From assembly GCA_035772405.1 (NCBI GenBank), contig JAYKKM010000374.1, positions 1,181,501-1,245,500 on the forward strand: a DNA stretch of 64,000 nucleotides, written 5' to 3'. The position numbers and the translations under genes are program-made. Source of the stretch: Chrysogorgia sp. JL179-B06. Lineage: Eukaryota; Cnidaria; Anthozoa; Scleralcyonacea; Chrysogorgiidae. Under the pieces are notes generated by a model. It was not told the origin of the DNA. It was given only the letters and a program-made list of their open reading frames with translations, and searched no databases. Shown here in pieces: positions 46,185 to 56,483 of the stretch. Position 1 is the first letter of the stretch. The number at the start of each line of letters is the position of its first letter.

Positions 46185-47337
46185 CAGGGTTGCCAGTTTG
46201 GCGCAAAAAGCGCCAAATTTCTCGATTTTGGCTTCTTTTGACTTTGTACTAAAAATTACGTTTGGCTTCTTTCTATTTTTTGGCTTCTTTTGGCTTCTTT
46301 TTCAAAATAGTGAAATAAGCAACTTTTCGAAAAATAGTCACGCAGCCATCAGTAAAAGTTAGTTATTATAAACTCTTTCTGCTCGGATGATCGGAATCGG
46401 ATCACTTTCGACCAATCAGAGACAGTTTAGACTTTAGACTACTGTCTTCGCAGAGGTCCGACTTTTTGGAAAAAGTATATAAGACTCGATTTTTCTTTAT
46501 AGTTAACACTAAACTCTAAGCTCGCTGTTGAACGTACTATTAAGGCCAATTAAAAAAAATATTCTATTTTTCATCGCCGCCCCCCCCGGGAAAATTGGCC
46601 GCCCGGAAATTAATTATTTTTAATATTAAATCGGTAATTGGTCGGAAGACATCGGAAACCGAACATTGGCGGCCATGTTTTGTAAATAGGCATGATTTAG
46701 CCAACAATGCCCTTCGTTACTCATGTTTTTTCGCAACGTCGTGCCAGCAGAGTACCGATCTATCAATATAAAAGAGCTTTGATAGATCTTTGATAGATTG
46801 CTGTGACTATTTCGTGCACAAAGGGACCACAAACGAAGTGTATGAATTTCATACTATGAAATGGAAAACAGCCTTTAACGCGCTTTTTTAATAAAAGCGA
46901 AATAGGCTACTTACGCTATTAATAAAAAAATAAAAAATAAAATAAAAACCGCCCGCCCGCCCCACTTTTTTCAAAAAAAATGATGAAAAACAGAAATATT
47001 TTTTTAATTGGCCTAAAACTGGTCAAATTACTCAAATAATCAATTCGCCTAAGGCTAAGATGAGCTTAAGCAAACCGCAGGCTGAATGGCAAAGAAAATA
47101 TCCTTTGGTTGAAAAGGCAAAAGATGGTTCGGACGATGCCTGCTGCTCGCTCTGCCGACAAAATATCACCCCAAGATTAACAAATGTAGACAAACACGAA
47201 CAGACCGCGAAGCGCAGAAGGCAAGCTAATTTCGAACCGCCACAATCCGTACTGGGTACGAGATTGGATGAACGGCCCCAGTCCCCACTCTAAATTTCGA
47301 TTTGGCTCTTCTCGGCCCAGGGCACCTGGCAACCCTG
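46185..47337. mobile_element. hAT element 1 with perfect 8-bp TSD
   Basis: Ends CAGGGTTGCCAG and CTGGCAACCCTG, flanked by ATCAACGT on both sides (46177-46184, 47338-47345). The 1153-bp interior has GGCTTCTTTT repeats near the left end and one short zinc-finger-like ORF near the right. It lacks a full transposase, so it is non-autonomous or internally deleted. Confidence 0.95.
47060..47293 (+). pseudogene. BED-like zinc finger N-terminus inside hAT element 1
   Basis: The 77 codons read RKYPLVEKAKDG, ACCSLCRQNITP and DKHEQTAKRRR. A Tyr-Pro-x-Val start, C-x2-C and a spaced His are the layout of the DNA-binding finger at the N-terminus of many hAT transposases and their domesticated relatives (KYPW...C..C...H...H). 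It stops at 47293, just inside the element end, so only this part of the transposase remains. The second His is not obvious. Confidence 0.5.
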
Positions 47338-47365
47338 ATCAACGTTGCAAAGCTTAGAACATCAG

Positions 47366-47652
47366 CAGGGTTGCCAAGTTCGGGATTTTATCCCGAGATC
47401 TCGGGATTTTAAAAAGCAGTTGGGAACTTTTTGGGATTTTTTTTTAAAAATTCATGCTTGGGATTTTTTTTGGATTTTTGAGAACAGAAAGTTCGCGAAT
47501 TAAAAACTGATTTTTTTTGCCCGTTCGCAGTTTATGCCCGTTCGCAGGTTGGGTCTTTCGGGACTGGGAACGAAAGTGGGAACATTGGGATTTTTGGGGA
47601 TATTTGGGGAAGCTTAGTTGGGAATTTCACACATTTACAGTTGGCAACCCTG
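47366..47652. mobile_element. hAT element 2 (MITE) with perfect 8-bp TSD
   Basis: Ends CAGGGTTGCCAAGTT and CAGTTGGCAACCCTG, flanked by AACATCAG (47358-47365, 47653-47660). The 287-bp interior is rich in GGGATTTT(T) repeats. It lies only 28 bp from element 1 and shares its terminal 11 bp. Confidence 0.95.
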
Positions 47653-47660
47653 AACATCAG

Positions 47661-47702
47661 TCACATCAACGTGCACCTGATGTCAAGTGCACGTTGATGT
47701 GA
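47661..47702. repeat. Perfect 16-bp inverted repeat
   Basis: TCACATCAACGTGCAC and its exact inverse, separated by 10 bp. The arm contains ATCAACGT, the same octamer as the target duplication of hAT element 1. Confidence 0.8.
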
Positions 47703-48129
47703 CTCAAGACGTGTCCCTTTTCTTATTCTCATATTTGGATGTTCTGGATTGTTATTGTGGTGTTATTCGGCTTCTACCGATGAATATCTAGTGGATTTGA
47801 ATCTGTATAAAACCTTCGCAAATTTGAAGATTTGTCGAGCAGACGTGTCTGACAAATATTTATATACTTTCGTTGTGCCAGCACAATGGAGCCGAACCAA
47901 ATTCAAATTTAAAAGGGAATATCTTCACCGAAGACTATCTTATGATTGTTCCTCACTTTCTACATTCAATCCTACTGTCTGCTGTTTGGAACAGTCAACT
48001 ACAAGCCTTTTAGGAAACCATGTTTGGAAATACCGTCGATATTAATAATCGTCAAACATATGTATGCCTGAATAATGACGACTTTGATCCCATTATACTG
48101 CCTTTAATCTACCGACTAAAGGACTTAAA

Positions 48130-48459
48130 ATGATGCAGCTAAATATCAGATCACTCAGAAATAAGCTGGACCAAATCAAACTTTTGCTCAACAAACGGTC
48201 TATTGACATATTAGCCATCACCGAGACTTGGTTGGACGTGAGCTGGTCGGATGATGAACTTACTATAGATGGTTATAACTTGTTCCGACGGGATCGAAAA
48301 CCATCTGCAATCGGTCTAAGTTCATCGTCGTCGGTTGGAGGTGGAGTTATTATTTACACGCGAGATACATTGGATACAAATAACAGGTTAGACTTTGATC
48401 TAGAAGAAATCGAACAGATTTGTCTAGAGATTAAACAACGTCGTTGTGCTCCTTTCTAA
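48130..48459 (+). pseudogene. LINE endonuclease N-terminal half
   Basis: MMQLNIRSLRNKLDQIKLLL, DILAITETWLD, GYNLFRRDR and GGGVIIYTRDT are the standard first half of the AP-type endonuclease (NIRSL, TETWL, G.N..R.DR..GGGV). The GDFN and SDH blocks are absent; a deletion joins it to RT sequence. Confidence 0.85.
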
Positions 48460-48502
48460 AGTTTCTTAAATGATGGGTATAGTCTGCACGCAGGCTACTT
48501 AA

Positions 48503-48796
48503 ATGACAGATATCAATGGTCAACTATCGGAACCACTCCTTATTAAATCGGGGGTACTACAGGGAAGTATTCTTGGTCCAATTTTATTTTTACTTTTCAT
48601 AAATGATTTTCCTATGTCTTTGGAAACCAATGTGAGTCTCTATGCAGATGACTCGACTCTCTCTCCACTCTACTTGAAGTTGAAAAAAAATTATAATCTG
48701 ACATTAATAAGACTTCAAAGTGGGCAAAAGAAAACAGAATGGAAATTCATCCAGATAAAACAAAATGTATTATTATATCTACCCGCCAGAAATTAA
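48503..48796 (+). pseudogene. LINE reverse transcriptase core fragment
   Basis: SGVLQGSILGPILFLLFIND and VSLYADDSTL are RT motifs B and C with the YADD catalytic box intact. A frameshift follows near 48680; in another frame WAKENRMEIHPDKTKC continues the expected sequence. Confidence 0.85.
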
Positions 48797-48952
48797 TGAC
48801 GTTACAAACTCAAAACATTGGATCTTAGCCTTGATGGTAGCAAATTAAAGCAAGTTAACTCAGAAAAACTTTTGGGAGTGCACATAGACAACCATCTGAC
48901 TTGGTCCGTCCATATTTATGAATTATGAAAAAAGTTAATTCAAAGGATAGCT

Positions 48953-49501
48953 GTGCTTGGAAGAGTTTGTCGATATTTGCCAACTAAATATCGGATCCTG
49001 CTGTATAATACAAGTATCAAACCTTTGCTTCAATACTGTTGTACAGTTTGGAGTAATTGTGGTTGTGATGAGCTAGATGAACTTTTCAAGCTTCAAAAAC
49101 GATGTGCTAGACTTATCTTAGATAGTCCACCTGATACAAGATCTTTAACAAACTTTCAGACATTAAATTGGCTACCAATTGACAAATTTTGCTTTTTATG
49201 TAAGATAAGTTTATTGTATAAAATTATGGATGGGAGAGCACCTCTTTACTTATGTAACAAACTTGAATCCTTTAAATTCCAACATCTTTTTAATACTAGA
49301 TGTAAACTAGTATATCGTCTTCCCAAGCCAATAACTAATTCTTTAAAAATAACTTTCTTCTATAGTGCTATCAAATCATGGAATTCTCTAAAAGACATTA
49401 CAAAGGAACAAAAAACTATCTCGTCAATAAAGGCCATTATTTCGAAGGTTTCTTATCTACGTGCACGTTTTGATAACTTCAAGGTATCACGACTTTATTA
49501 G
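48953..49501 (+). pseudogene. LINE C-terminal region
   Basis: RILLYNTSIKPLLQYCCTVW, LFKLQKRCARLILD, LNWLPIDKFCFLCKISLLYK and the terminal SWNSL.DI form a long intact C-terminal block (182 codons, stop at 49501), as in L2/CR1-like LINEs. Confidence 0.85.
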
Positions 49502-49687
49502 CTAACTTATTGTCTAATATTATGAAATTTTGTACTAATTGTTTTCTTATAATTTGAGGGGCACTAGGGAGAATACATTCATTTGTAATGGTGTTACCCT
49601 CATGAAATAAAGTTTATTGTATTGTATTGTATTGTTCTATTCGTGTTCCATTTGTGTTCACTCGTGTGGAGTTTTAGATCAGATCAC

Positions 49688-49820
49688 CTGCTTGTGGATG
49701 TTCGACGTTAACTTCTGGGGTCCAAATGCCACCAGTTACATAACCTCTTCTTTCCATTTCGGTTATGTATCCTCCATCGCCAATGATAACTTCGCCATCG
49801 TCAAGTCGCTCCAGTATCGT
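49688..49820 (-). CDS. BHMT: BHMT N-terminal exon (second, downstream gene copy)
   Basis: After a pyrimidine-rich acceptor (...CTGCTGAAG|ACG) the exon reads [31 protein letters not shown] and [12 protein letters not shown], ending at GCAG|GTGATC. It aligns with the start of the (beta/alpha)8 barrel of betaine-homocysteine S-methyltransferase (ILERL..GE.(I/V)IGDGG....E.RGYV..G.WTPE...EHP.A), including the DGG loop that helps bind substrate. BHMT transfers a methyl group from betaine to homocysteine in the cytosol. It lies downstream of a BHMT C-terminal exon (56353-56483) on the same strand, so it should start a second tandem copy. I could not find its further exons below 49.6 kb, where a LINE follows at once; the copy may be truncated. 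Confidence 0.75.
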
Positions 49821-49854
49821 CTTCAGCAGAAAGAAAGTGCGATACATATAGACC

Positions 49855-50340
49855 GTGAGAAGGAAAAGTGCGGGGCTACGAAAACATTTGGAAAACCTTT
49901 GAGTTTGATGCGCCATGAAACCTTCTTGATTTATATAATAATAATAATAATAATAATAATAGACGTATTAAGAGCATTATACAATAGTCTCAATGCTCTT
50001 ACAACAAATTCTTAAATTTACTTATAAAACTTATTACAGTTTCATTATAAGATAAAGCCTACTACATATATTTCCACTATTAACAATAAATACAAAATGT
50101 AATAAATACAAAATCAAATGTAATCGAAGAAAACAAATATTTATAGCATAATATTAGGAATTGATATACGCTATGTAAGTCCAAGAAATATCCATATCAC
50201 ACCCCCAGAAATTATGTATATGTATATATAGTTTGGAGTGTTTGGATTTCAATGGTTCGAGACTATAAGAGTTCAGGAATGTGAAAACCTGGCTGAAAAC
50301 AAAGTTTATTGTTTTCCTTGCTCTATATATGGCATGAAAG
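49855..50340 (+). mobile_element. GGCAGAAGGAAAA-family MITE split by a LINE tail
   Basis: The parts 49855-49930 and about 50135-50340 match 10850-11160 in order. Between them is a LINE 3' tail: (AAT)n at 49936-49961 plus a stem-loop (AAGAGCATT/AATGCTCTT) like the one next to the tail at 313. Confidence 0.75.
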
Positions 50341-50399
50341 CTATTATACTATAGTATGTGCTCAAAATTACCAAGATATTAACAATATAGGTTTTTTGG

Positions 50400-50510
50400 C
50401 GGGAAAATTTCTGAAAATAAAATGATAAATACCGAGCAATAAAATGCGCTGGAACATCAATATTGCTTTTCTTTAAAGTTTTCAATCATCTAAAAGCACG
50501 GAAAATAAAT
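50400..50510 (-). repeat. Fragment of the 10.3-kb repeat
   Basis: An inverted match to about 10510-10660 (GGCGGGAAAATTT, ATACCGAGCAATAAAAT, TTTTCAATCATCTAAAAGCA). Confidence 0.7.
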
Positions 50511-50812
50511 GGCCCAAGCCCGAGGTTTTCCAACAAAATTTTGTCCATTTTATCCACCTTGGACAAAGATTTCCCTTAGTTTTTCCTTCATTTCTTATCT
50601 AATTAGTATTCATGGTCTTTATGCCAGATAAAGCCCGCGGTACATCAAAGAAAACCGACTCAATCGTGTAATAATCGAATGTTAATGACCAGTTCAAGCA
50701 AACCTTTTGCCTTGAAACGGTTGATTCATGATATTTTCAGTTTGTGGATAATTTCCAGGAAGAAATCTAGAAATTAGTTGAAATCTGAAATCCTATGTTG
50801 TTGAAACCACAA

Positions 50813-51472
50813 GTGGCCCAAGCTCATGCGCCCCAAGCTCATGTGTTTATATTGGAATTTATTTGATTTGTCAAAATTATAGGATATTTTCATCTATTAT
50901 TTGCAGTTGATTGTTACAATATATAAATGAAATAATGTGCATTTAAATCTACCATAAGGTGTATGTGTCTTTCATTGTAAGTTTGGTGAGATTTAGATTT
51001 TAGGACAGTTGCAGTGTAGCCTGCCACTGGCAGGCGTTACGTTTGGGGGGGGGGGGGGGGGGAGGAATTGGGGGCGTGCATTAATTCAATATATTATATA
51101 TGGCTACATTGTTTATATCAAACATTATACCTATGAATACTCAACAAAATAAACATTCATAAACCTTGTTGTTCCACTGACATGTTTATTGTGTCGTAAT
51201 ATTCTTCCTTGTGAAACTTGGCACCATTCTGTTCACTAATACTTCAAACCCGTAAAACGGGTTCGAAGTATATTATGCTACTACACTGCTGTCCTAAATC
51301 TCACCAAATTTACAATGAAAGACACATACATATGGTAGATATAAATACACATTATTTCATTTATATATGGTAACAATAAACTGCAAATAATATATGAAAA
51401 TATCCTCTAATTTTGACAAATCGAATAAATTCCAATATAAATACAATTTGGCGCATGAGCTTGGGCCACCTG
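50813..51472. repeat. ~0.66-kb foldback element
   Basis: TGGCCCAAGCTCATGCGCC returns inverted at 51452-51472. The arms run ~200 bp (ATATTGGAATTTATT, GTGTCTTTCATTGTAA, GGTGAGATTTAG and inverses). A poly-G run at about 51043-51061 lies in the middle. Confidence 0.85.
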
Positions 51473-51593
51473 TCGTTGAAACATTGCCGGCATGGCAGGT
51501 CTTTTGCCAAATTCCGATTGCGCCAATTATTGAAAGGAAATGAGCACAACAGAGCGTCTTGGTATATGCGAAAATTCCTTCATCAACTACAGA

Positions 51594-52991
51594 CATAGCC
51601 GTACACAGGATTATTTTTCCGGGGGGGCAGCAAGACAAATATTGTAAAGTTTGTGTTCGCAGGTTTCACGCGAACCTTTGTAGGGGGGTTTGAGGGCATG
51701 CACCCCCAGAAAAAAATTGAATTTTAAAAGCCCCAATGCGTTTCTGGCGATTTCTGCAAGGAACATTCTGAAAAAATGTATCTGTAAGGTCTGGTTTACC
51801 CCAGGTATGTCTAACCCCAGAGTATACCTATGGTCCAGCGAGCTCATTGTTAGCTCCATATTATATGTAGAGCTCACTGCTCCAGTATTACTTAAACCAT
51901 AAGTCCATAACTGCATGCGATTTGTTATCGACAGACGCGGTGGGAAAAGGCGTGCGAGGGGATTATTGCGGATTCGTATTTCTAGTTTATGTTTACGTCG
52001 TATTTCAGCACGCAAGCTAAATAATCAGGGACCGCGGAGCGGTTTTAAAAGTGTGGGGCATCACCGAGCGCCGAAGGCGCGAGGCGCACGTTTATGTTGG
52101 GGGTGCGGGGGCATGCTACCCAGGGAAATTTTGAAATCTAGGCTCTCCTGTAAGGGCATTTCCTGCATTTTGGAGAGCAATTTTACAAAATTCTGAATTG
52201 TGAAACACATCACTTTTACAGAGCCCCAACGCAAGATTTGCAACAAGTTTCAAAATAACCGCTTACCATTACTAATTAGACGTTAGGAGTAAGGAGAGCT
52301 TTTAAATCAAGTAACCCCCAAAAGTCAAAACCGATAATCTTGTATTGGTTATGAAATGGGAGGGGTGTAAGTAATAATTAACAATTAAACACGAATCTTG
52401 CACAGCTAACTGTGCGATCAAAGGACCAACTTTTGTCTCTACCCCAATACTCTATCACATACAACAAAGCATCTAGATTAAACACTAGGTGTTAATCTGG
52501 TCGTACATTACAAAAACATTAATTTGAAATAACAGTAAGTTATAACTTCTTAGTAAACTAGCACTGGTGTTTTTAAATGGAGAATACGCCGAAATTTATT
52601 TTCCGATTTTCGTTTTGTGCCACAAATTCATTTGCCACCGAGACTAGATCAAGTTTTTCAGTTCTTTGCTTGTGGACATGCAGTACTGTAAGATTTGAAA
52701 ATCTTTTCTGTGACATATTTGCGTGAAGCCATGTTTTTAGTCTTCTGGTGGCAGAAAATGACCTCTCTCCAGTTGCACTATAGTTGCAGGACTCACATGT
52801 ATATATTCACAATTAGTTTGAGGAATTATTGAAATTCAAATGTGCCCCCCGCTTCCGCAGTCCATGATAATTGTCTGAATACCCATAATAAATTTATAAT
52901 CAATATAAAAATAAACAATATAAAAAAACATATCTTGGTTTTTTTCTGGGGGGCAGTTGCCCCTGCTGCCCCCCCGCTAGGTACGGCCCTG
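51594..52991 (-). mobile_element. hAT element 3 with 8-bp TSD and transposase remnant
   Basis: Flanked by ACTACAGA on both sides (51586-51593, 52992-52999). Ends CATAGCCGTAC and GTACGGCCCTG (a diverged CAGGGCCGTAC), each followed by a G/C-rich GGGGGGGCAGCA block. At 1398 bp it is much shorter than an autonomous hAT. Confidence 0.9.
52573..52815 (-). pseudogene. hAT transposase C-terminal dimerisation region
   Basis: The minus strand reads GERSFSATRRLKTWLHANMS, QKRFSNLTVLHVHKQ and LDLVSVANEFVAQNENRKI, stopping at TAA (52573-52575). This is the hallmark C-terminus of hAT transposases (ERSFS.LRRLK..LR..M...RL..L..L.IH). Upstream the frame degenerates. In intact elements this region dimerises the enzyme; here it is a relic. 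Confidence 0.85.
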
Positions 52992-53374
52992 ACTACAGAT
53001 TATCATTGATTGAAATAAAAATAGCTGATACCTCATTCAACATCATTATTTAATATACGGACTATCAACTTGAACAATATAATATCGTATTCATAACAAA
53101 GTTACTTTTATAAACACCACATGCAAATTTAAAACTGCCACATTGCAGAACATTGTGAACATGAAAGTTGAGAACTTGTGTAGACTTAACAAACAATAAA
53201 CAAGTTTATCTAATGAACAAAATTATTCGAGAAAGCTTTCCTGGATTATATCTAAACCAGGTTTCTCATAACAAGTGTTAGAATATCTACATTTTAAGAC
53301 CAAACAGGGACCAGTTGCAAAAAATGCAACTTCAAGGTCTTCCGGCTTGTATATATTCTAACACTCGAAATTTT

Positions 53375-53640
53375 CCTTCACCATAAATCCTTAGAACATG
53401 TAGTTTGATCGAGTGAAATGCCAAATATTACTTGTAATATACCCAGAATCTTATCCCGGCATTGGCTCTCGGCAACGGCTTCCGTAGCTCAGTGGTCAGA
53501 GCACTGCACTAGCATCGCAGGGTCGCGGGTTCAATTCCAGCCGGAAGGCCTTGAAGTTGCATTTTTTGCAACTGGTCCAGGTTTGATCTTAAAATGTATA
53601 TATTTCAACACTCGAAATTTTCCTTCACCATAAATGCCAA
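53375..53640 (+). mobile_element. tRNA-headed SINE, family B
   Basis: A unit with TTACTTGTAATATACCC, the tRNA-like head at 53478-53550, and the tail CAACTGGTCC...CTTCACCATAAAT. An inverted tail fragment lies just upstream at about 53293-53340. Other copies are at 19680 and 61810. Confidence 0.8.
53478..53550 (+). tRNA. tRNA-like head of SINE family B (Ala-AGC-like)
   Basis: Acceptor GCTTCCG/CGGAAGG (6 of 7 pairs), D-arm GCTCAGTGGTCAGAGC, anticodon stem CTGCA/CGCAG, loop CTAGCAT (U33, anticodon AGC) and T-arm around TTCAATT. The sister copies at 19.7 and 61.9 kb carry an extra TA in the anticodon loop. It is a SINE head and not a confident tRNA gene. Confidence 0.4.
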
Positions 53641-54164
53641 ATTGATTACTTGGTCATAACCCTAACCACCACTTGTAATTTCATCCAAACCCTAAACCCC
53701 AGCTAATGAGTTTTCTAACCCCCGCCTTATGTGTCTTTCTAACCCTCCAACAAGATTTCATGCTCATCTTCGATCATCGCCCAAGAATTATTGCAAACTC
53801 TATTTTATATGCATGCAAAGTAGCCTTTCTGGCCTGGTTACAAAGTGAAGATTTTTTGGAATTACAGACACACGAACGAGATCGGAAAGGCTAAATTAAA
53901 TGAATATAAAAGAAATGAATATATGATGCCATTATGAAATAGCTATATATTGCGTCGTTCTTGAGATATTTATAAGACTTTTGTGATATTGCAAATAACC
54001 TATGACGTCAAGATGTTTCTACATCAGTTTAGAAAATCAAGTATATCTTTGAGATTATTTAACGAAATCACTTAAAACTTTGCACATTATACTACACTTC
54101 GTGACACCAAACATCATCAGTCTCATCTCTCGCCAGTTTTATCTCGCCGCCCGAATTATACAAC

Positions 54165-54262
54165 CAAACCGAAAATAAAAGCCGTCTCGAAACAAACCCG
54201 TCTCAAATAAACATAAAGCCGTCTCGAAACACCAAGAGGCAGACTTGGAGCAAGTCTAGAGG
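54165..54262. repeat. Fragment of the 7182/32095 foldback family
   Basis: GTCTCGAAACAAACCCGTCT and AAGAGGCAGACTTGGAGCAA match 32250-32310. Confidence 0.7.
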
Positions 54263-54654
54263 AACCTTTGCTCACAAATGTCGATATAAATATCTTCTGT
54301 GACAGCCAACAAGAAGAAAAACGAGAGGATTGCATGCTTTTCTTCACAGTTAAGAGCGTTTATGTTCATTTGAGCAGCCGACGACGACGCTGTCTAGCGT
54401 GAGTAAGGAGAATGTATATTTTCATCATTTGAATAAAAGAAACACGGTTTTCTATTTCTTAAATATTAGACCATTCATTGCGTTTGTTTTGTCCAACTGT
54501 CCGTAGTTTCTGATAGCGCAGCACATAATGGCCTGCCCGAGGCAGGTTTGAGGTTCATCCAGAATTCTTTTGTTTTTGGACTAAATAAGAAAAATAAAAA
54601 ATATAATCAACATATATAATAAATTGTTTACTACAAACTCAGAAAAATGTTTCT

Positions 54655-54805
54655 GAGCCCCAGACGGGATTCAAAACACCTTCTCTCCGCCTCCCGCCAG
54701 CGCCTACACCTCGCTTGTTGCCCAAGCCTCTGAGGAGGAGAGAGCGCAACCTTCATGATCTCCGGTGAGACGCTCTAACAATAAGACGAGCTACCAGAAC
54801 TCAGA
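54655..54805 (-). mobile_element. Family A SINE with an insert in the T-arm
   Basis: A SINE head in which ~75 bp (CTTCTCTCCGCCTCC to GAGGAGGAGAGAG, itself partly inverted) sits between the two halves of the T-arm region. Confidence 0.65.
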
Positions 54806-54846
54806 TGGCAGAGCAAAGGCTAGCGTCATTAAAAGTTACTGTCCAT

Positions 54847-55020
54847 GACTCAACGTTTCGACACTTCAATCTAGTATCTTCATCAGGGGTGATCGTTGTA
54901 AAGTTAGGATCCCTATCATCCGGTTTTGTGAGGGTATAAATAGGGATCCTAACTTTGCAACGATCACCCCTGATGAAGACACTAGATTGAAGTGACGTAA
55001 CGTTGGGTCATGAACAGTAA
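54847..55020. ncRNA. Palindrome with hammerhead-like core
   Basis: On the minus strand 54847-54886 reads CTGATGA, one extra A, a 5-bp stem II (GATAC/GTGTC), GAAAC, a GTTGA loop and GTC. The AC/GT pairs make a 2-bp stem III with GTC as cleavage triplet. An inverted copy at about 54969-55008 has lost GAAAC. The palindrome arms share GGATCCTAACTTTG and ACGATCACCCCTGATGAAGA. Confidence 0.5.
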
Positions 55021-55377
55021 CTTTTAAAGTTACTTTAAAAAATTTTAAAGCCAGAGCTGTGTCAAAAATATGTCTGATTTATCACCTGGTTGCGTTGGGA
55101 AATTATTTGTTGATATAATCAATATGTCTATACCCTGCCATAAATCACTGCAACACGTACAAACCAGGCCCCGTTTTTACTACTGGCTTTGTGGTCGTTT
55201 CATATTTGGACTTCGAATACGTAATCCATGCATGCATATAAGGAGCGGCCGAAAGGCAAATACATTGGATTTCCGAGCACATGGATTGAACTTCATTGGA
55301 CAGTAGATACCGAAGTCGAGAGGTAGCCAAGATGTTTTAGCGGTTGGCGGTCAGATAATCTTATATGTTTGTGTTAA

Positions 55378-55600
55378 TATATACACTGCTGTAGTGAATA
55401 TGGGAGAGCTTGGAATAGACAGACGATACATGGACAATCGTCAAGCTCATATCCTCATAGTCCTGTGATAGGAATCGAACCTGTAACCTTTTGATTGACG
55501 GTGAGATGCTCTAACAATTGAGCTATACCAAGACTCAGATAATGAGTGAAGGTTGCAATGATGTACTGGTTCGATTGATAAATGTATATCTGTTAATGCT
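55378..55600 (-). mobile_element. Family A SINE
   Basis: Tail (CACTGCTGTAGTGAATATGG), tRNA-like head (about 55462-55538, acceptor stem broken) and lead-in (ATGATGTACTGGTTCGATTG). Confidence 0.75.
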
Positions 55601-55959
55601 TGGAAAGTTACTATTATCAGGGACGATAAGTGCTAACCCTAAATGGCCCAAATAAGCATAAACCTAACCCCTGCATTATGATTCCCGAACGCTAGCCCCT
55701 ACTCCATCGACTCGCCTACTTATAGTTGTCGAAACTATAAACTAATGCAGACAATGTGCGAAGTTCCAACCAGTAATGCTCGCGATATATTCCAACTCAC
55801 ATAGTGTGATCTCCTAGGTACAGTTTTCCCTGTTCAAACGGCCTGTGTTTTTCACTACTCTCAGCACTACGACCACGTTCTTTTGCAAGCTAAATAAAAT
55901 ATCAAACAAAATAAGGTTGAACGTCAACTTGTTTTGAGATTAATCACAACTAGACTTGC

Positions 55960-56280
55960 TTTTAGCCCCAGTTACACTATACAGGATTGCTTGGGATATC
56001 GAATTACTTTTTATACCGGATTGGGCTTTCACTTTGATTGAGTTTTTCGCTTGTCAAAGTAATACCGGATGTGATGTCACAAGAGGCATTGCAAACCAGT
56101 TTTCTTTTGTTATTTGCCCCAAAAATGCCTCTTGTGACGTCACTTCCGATAACTTTAACAGCAAAAATTCCATGAAGATGAAATTTTCAGCTGACAATAT
56201 ATATTATGATTTTGCTCAGGAAGACCCAAATATTACGAATATGTAAAATCCCCAAACGTGAGATAGCCACTTTAAAGCAA
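55960..56280. repeat. Diverged relative of the 59.7-kb palindrome
   Basis: GTGACGTCACTTCCG, AACTTTAACAGCAAAAA, CATGAAGATGA and TTTTCAGCTGACAA match the right arm of 59687-60008. The inverted AAGAGGCATTGCAAA/TGCCTCTTGTGACGTCAC pair forms its centre. Confidence 0.6.
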
Positions 56281-56352
56281 TTTTTATCAGAAAGTTCCAA
56301 AGAATGTAAATGTATGGTTATAGGCAGTTTTAATTCATTTTCTTTCTTTTAC

Positions 56353-56483
56353 CTCCTCAGAAATGGCCCGAATGTGGTAAGACTTGAATCCACAACACCC
56401 TCCGATATAACGAACACCAGCATCGTATGCAGTACGGGCTATTTTTTGCACATCCCATCGCGTCAACGCCCGTGGCTCCATAG
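56353..56483 (-). CDS. BHMT: BHMT exon with the zinc-site motif
   Basis: Acceptor ...TTTTGTCGTAG|CT, donor GAG|GTAAAA. With the single G carried over from 60917, the exon reads [20 protein letters not shown], then [20 protein letters not shown] and SEE. GGCCGF supplies two of the three zinc-binding cysteines of BHMT; the zinc activates the homocysteine thiol. The phase joins correctly to the exon at 60917-61099. The C-terminal ~100 residues of BHMT (oligomerisation arm) should follow downstream, but I could not identify that exon between 49.9 and 56.3 kb. The 4.4-kb upstream intron holds a LINE tail, a palindrome and the 1.2-kb repeat. Confidence 0.9.

Larger units (their letters stand above)
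47745..49630 (+). mobile_element. Internally deleted LINE (CR1/L2/Jockey-like)
   Basis: Endonuclease start, a jump straight to the middle of the RT, then the C-terminal region and a 3' end with AATAAAG followed by (TATTG)n at 49611-49634. The missing endonuclease C-terminus and RT N-terminus, plus frameshifts near 48680 and 48900, make it non-functional. It sits next to the second BHMT exon. Confidence 0.85.

Noticed and set aside
46626..46832. 68-codon minus-strand ORF considered as a THAP-type finger
   Set aside because: Cys/His spacing does not fit, and it lies in the interior of hAT element 1.
49617..50015. 132-codon plus-strand ORF
   Set aside because: Antisense to the BHMT exon and then into a MITE and LINE tail.
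55145..55330. Minus-strand ORF considered as the missing BHMT C-terminal exon
   Set aside because: No match to the BHMT C-terminal block in any of its frames and a stop in the best one.
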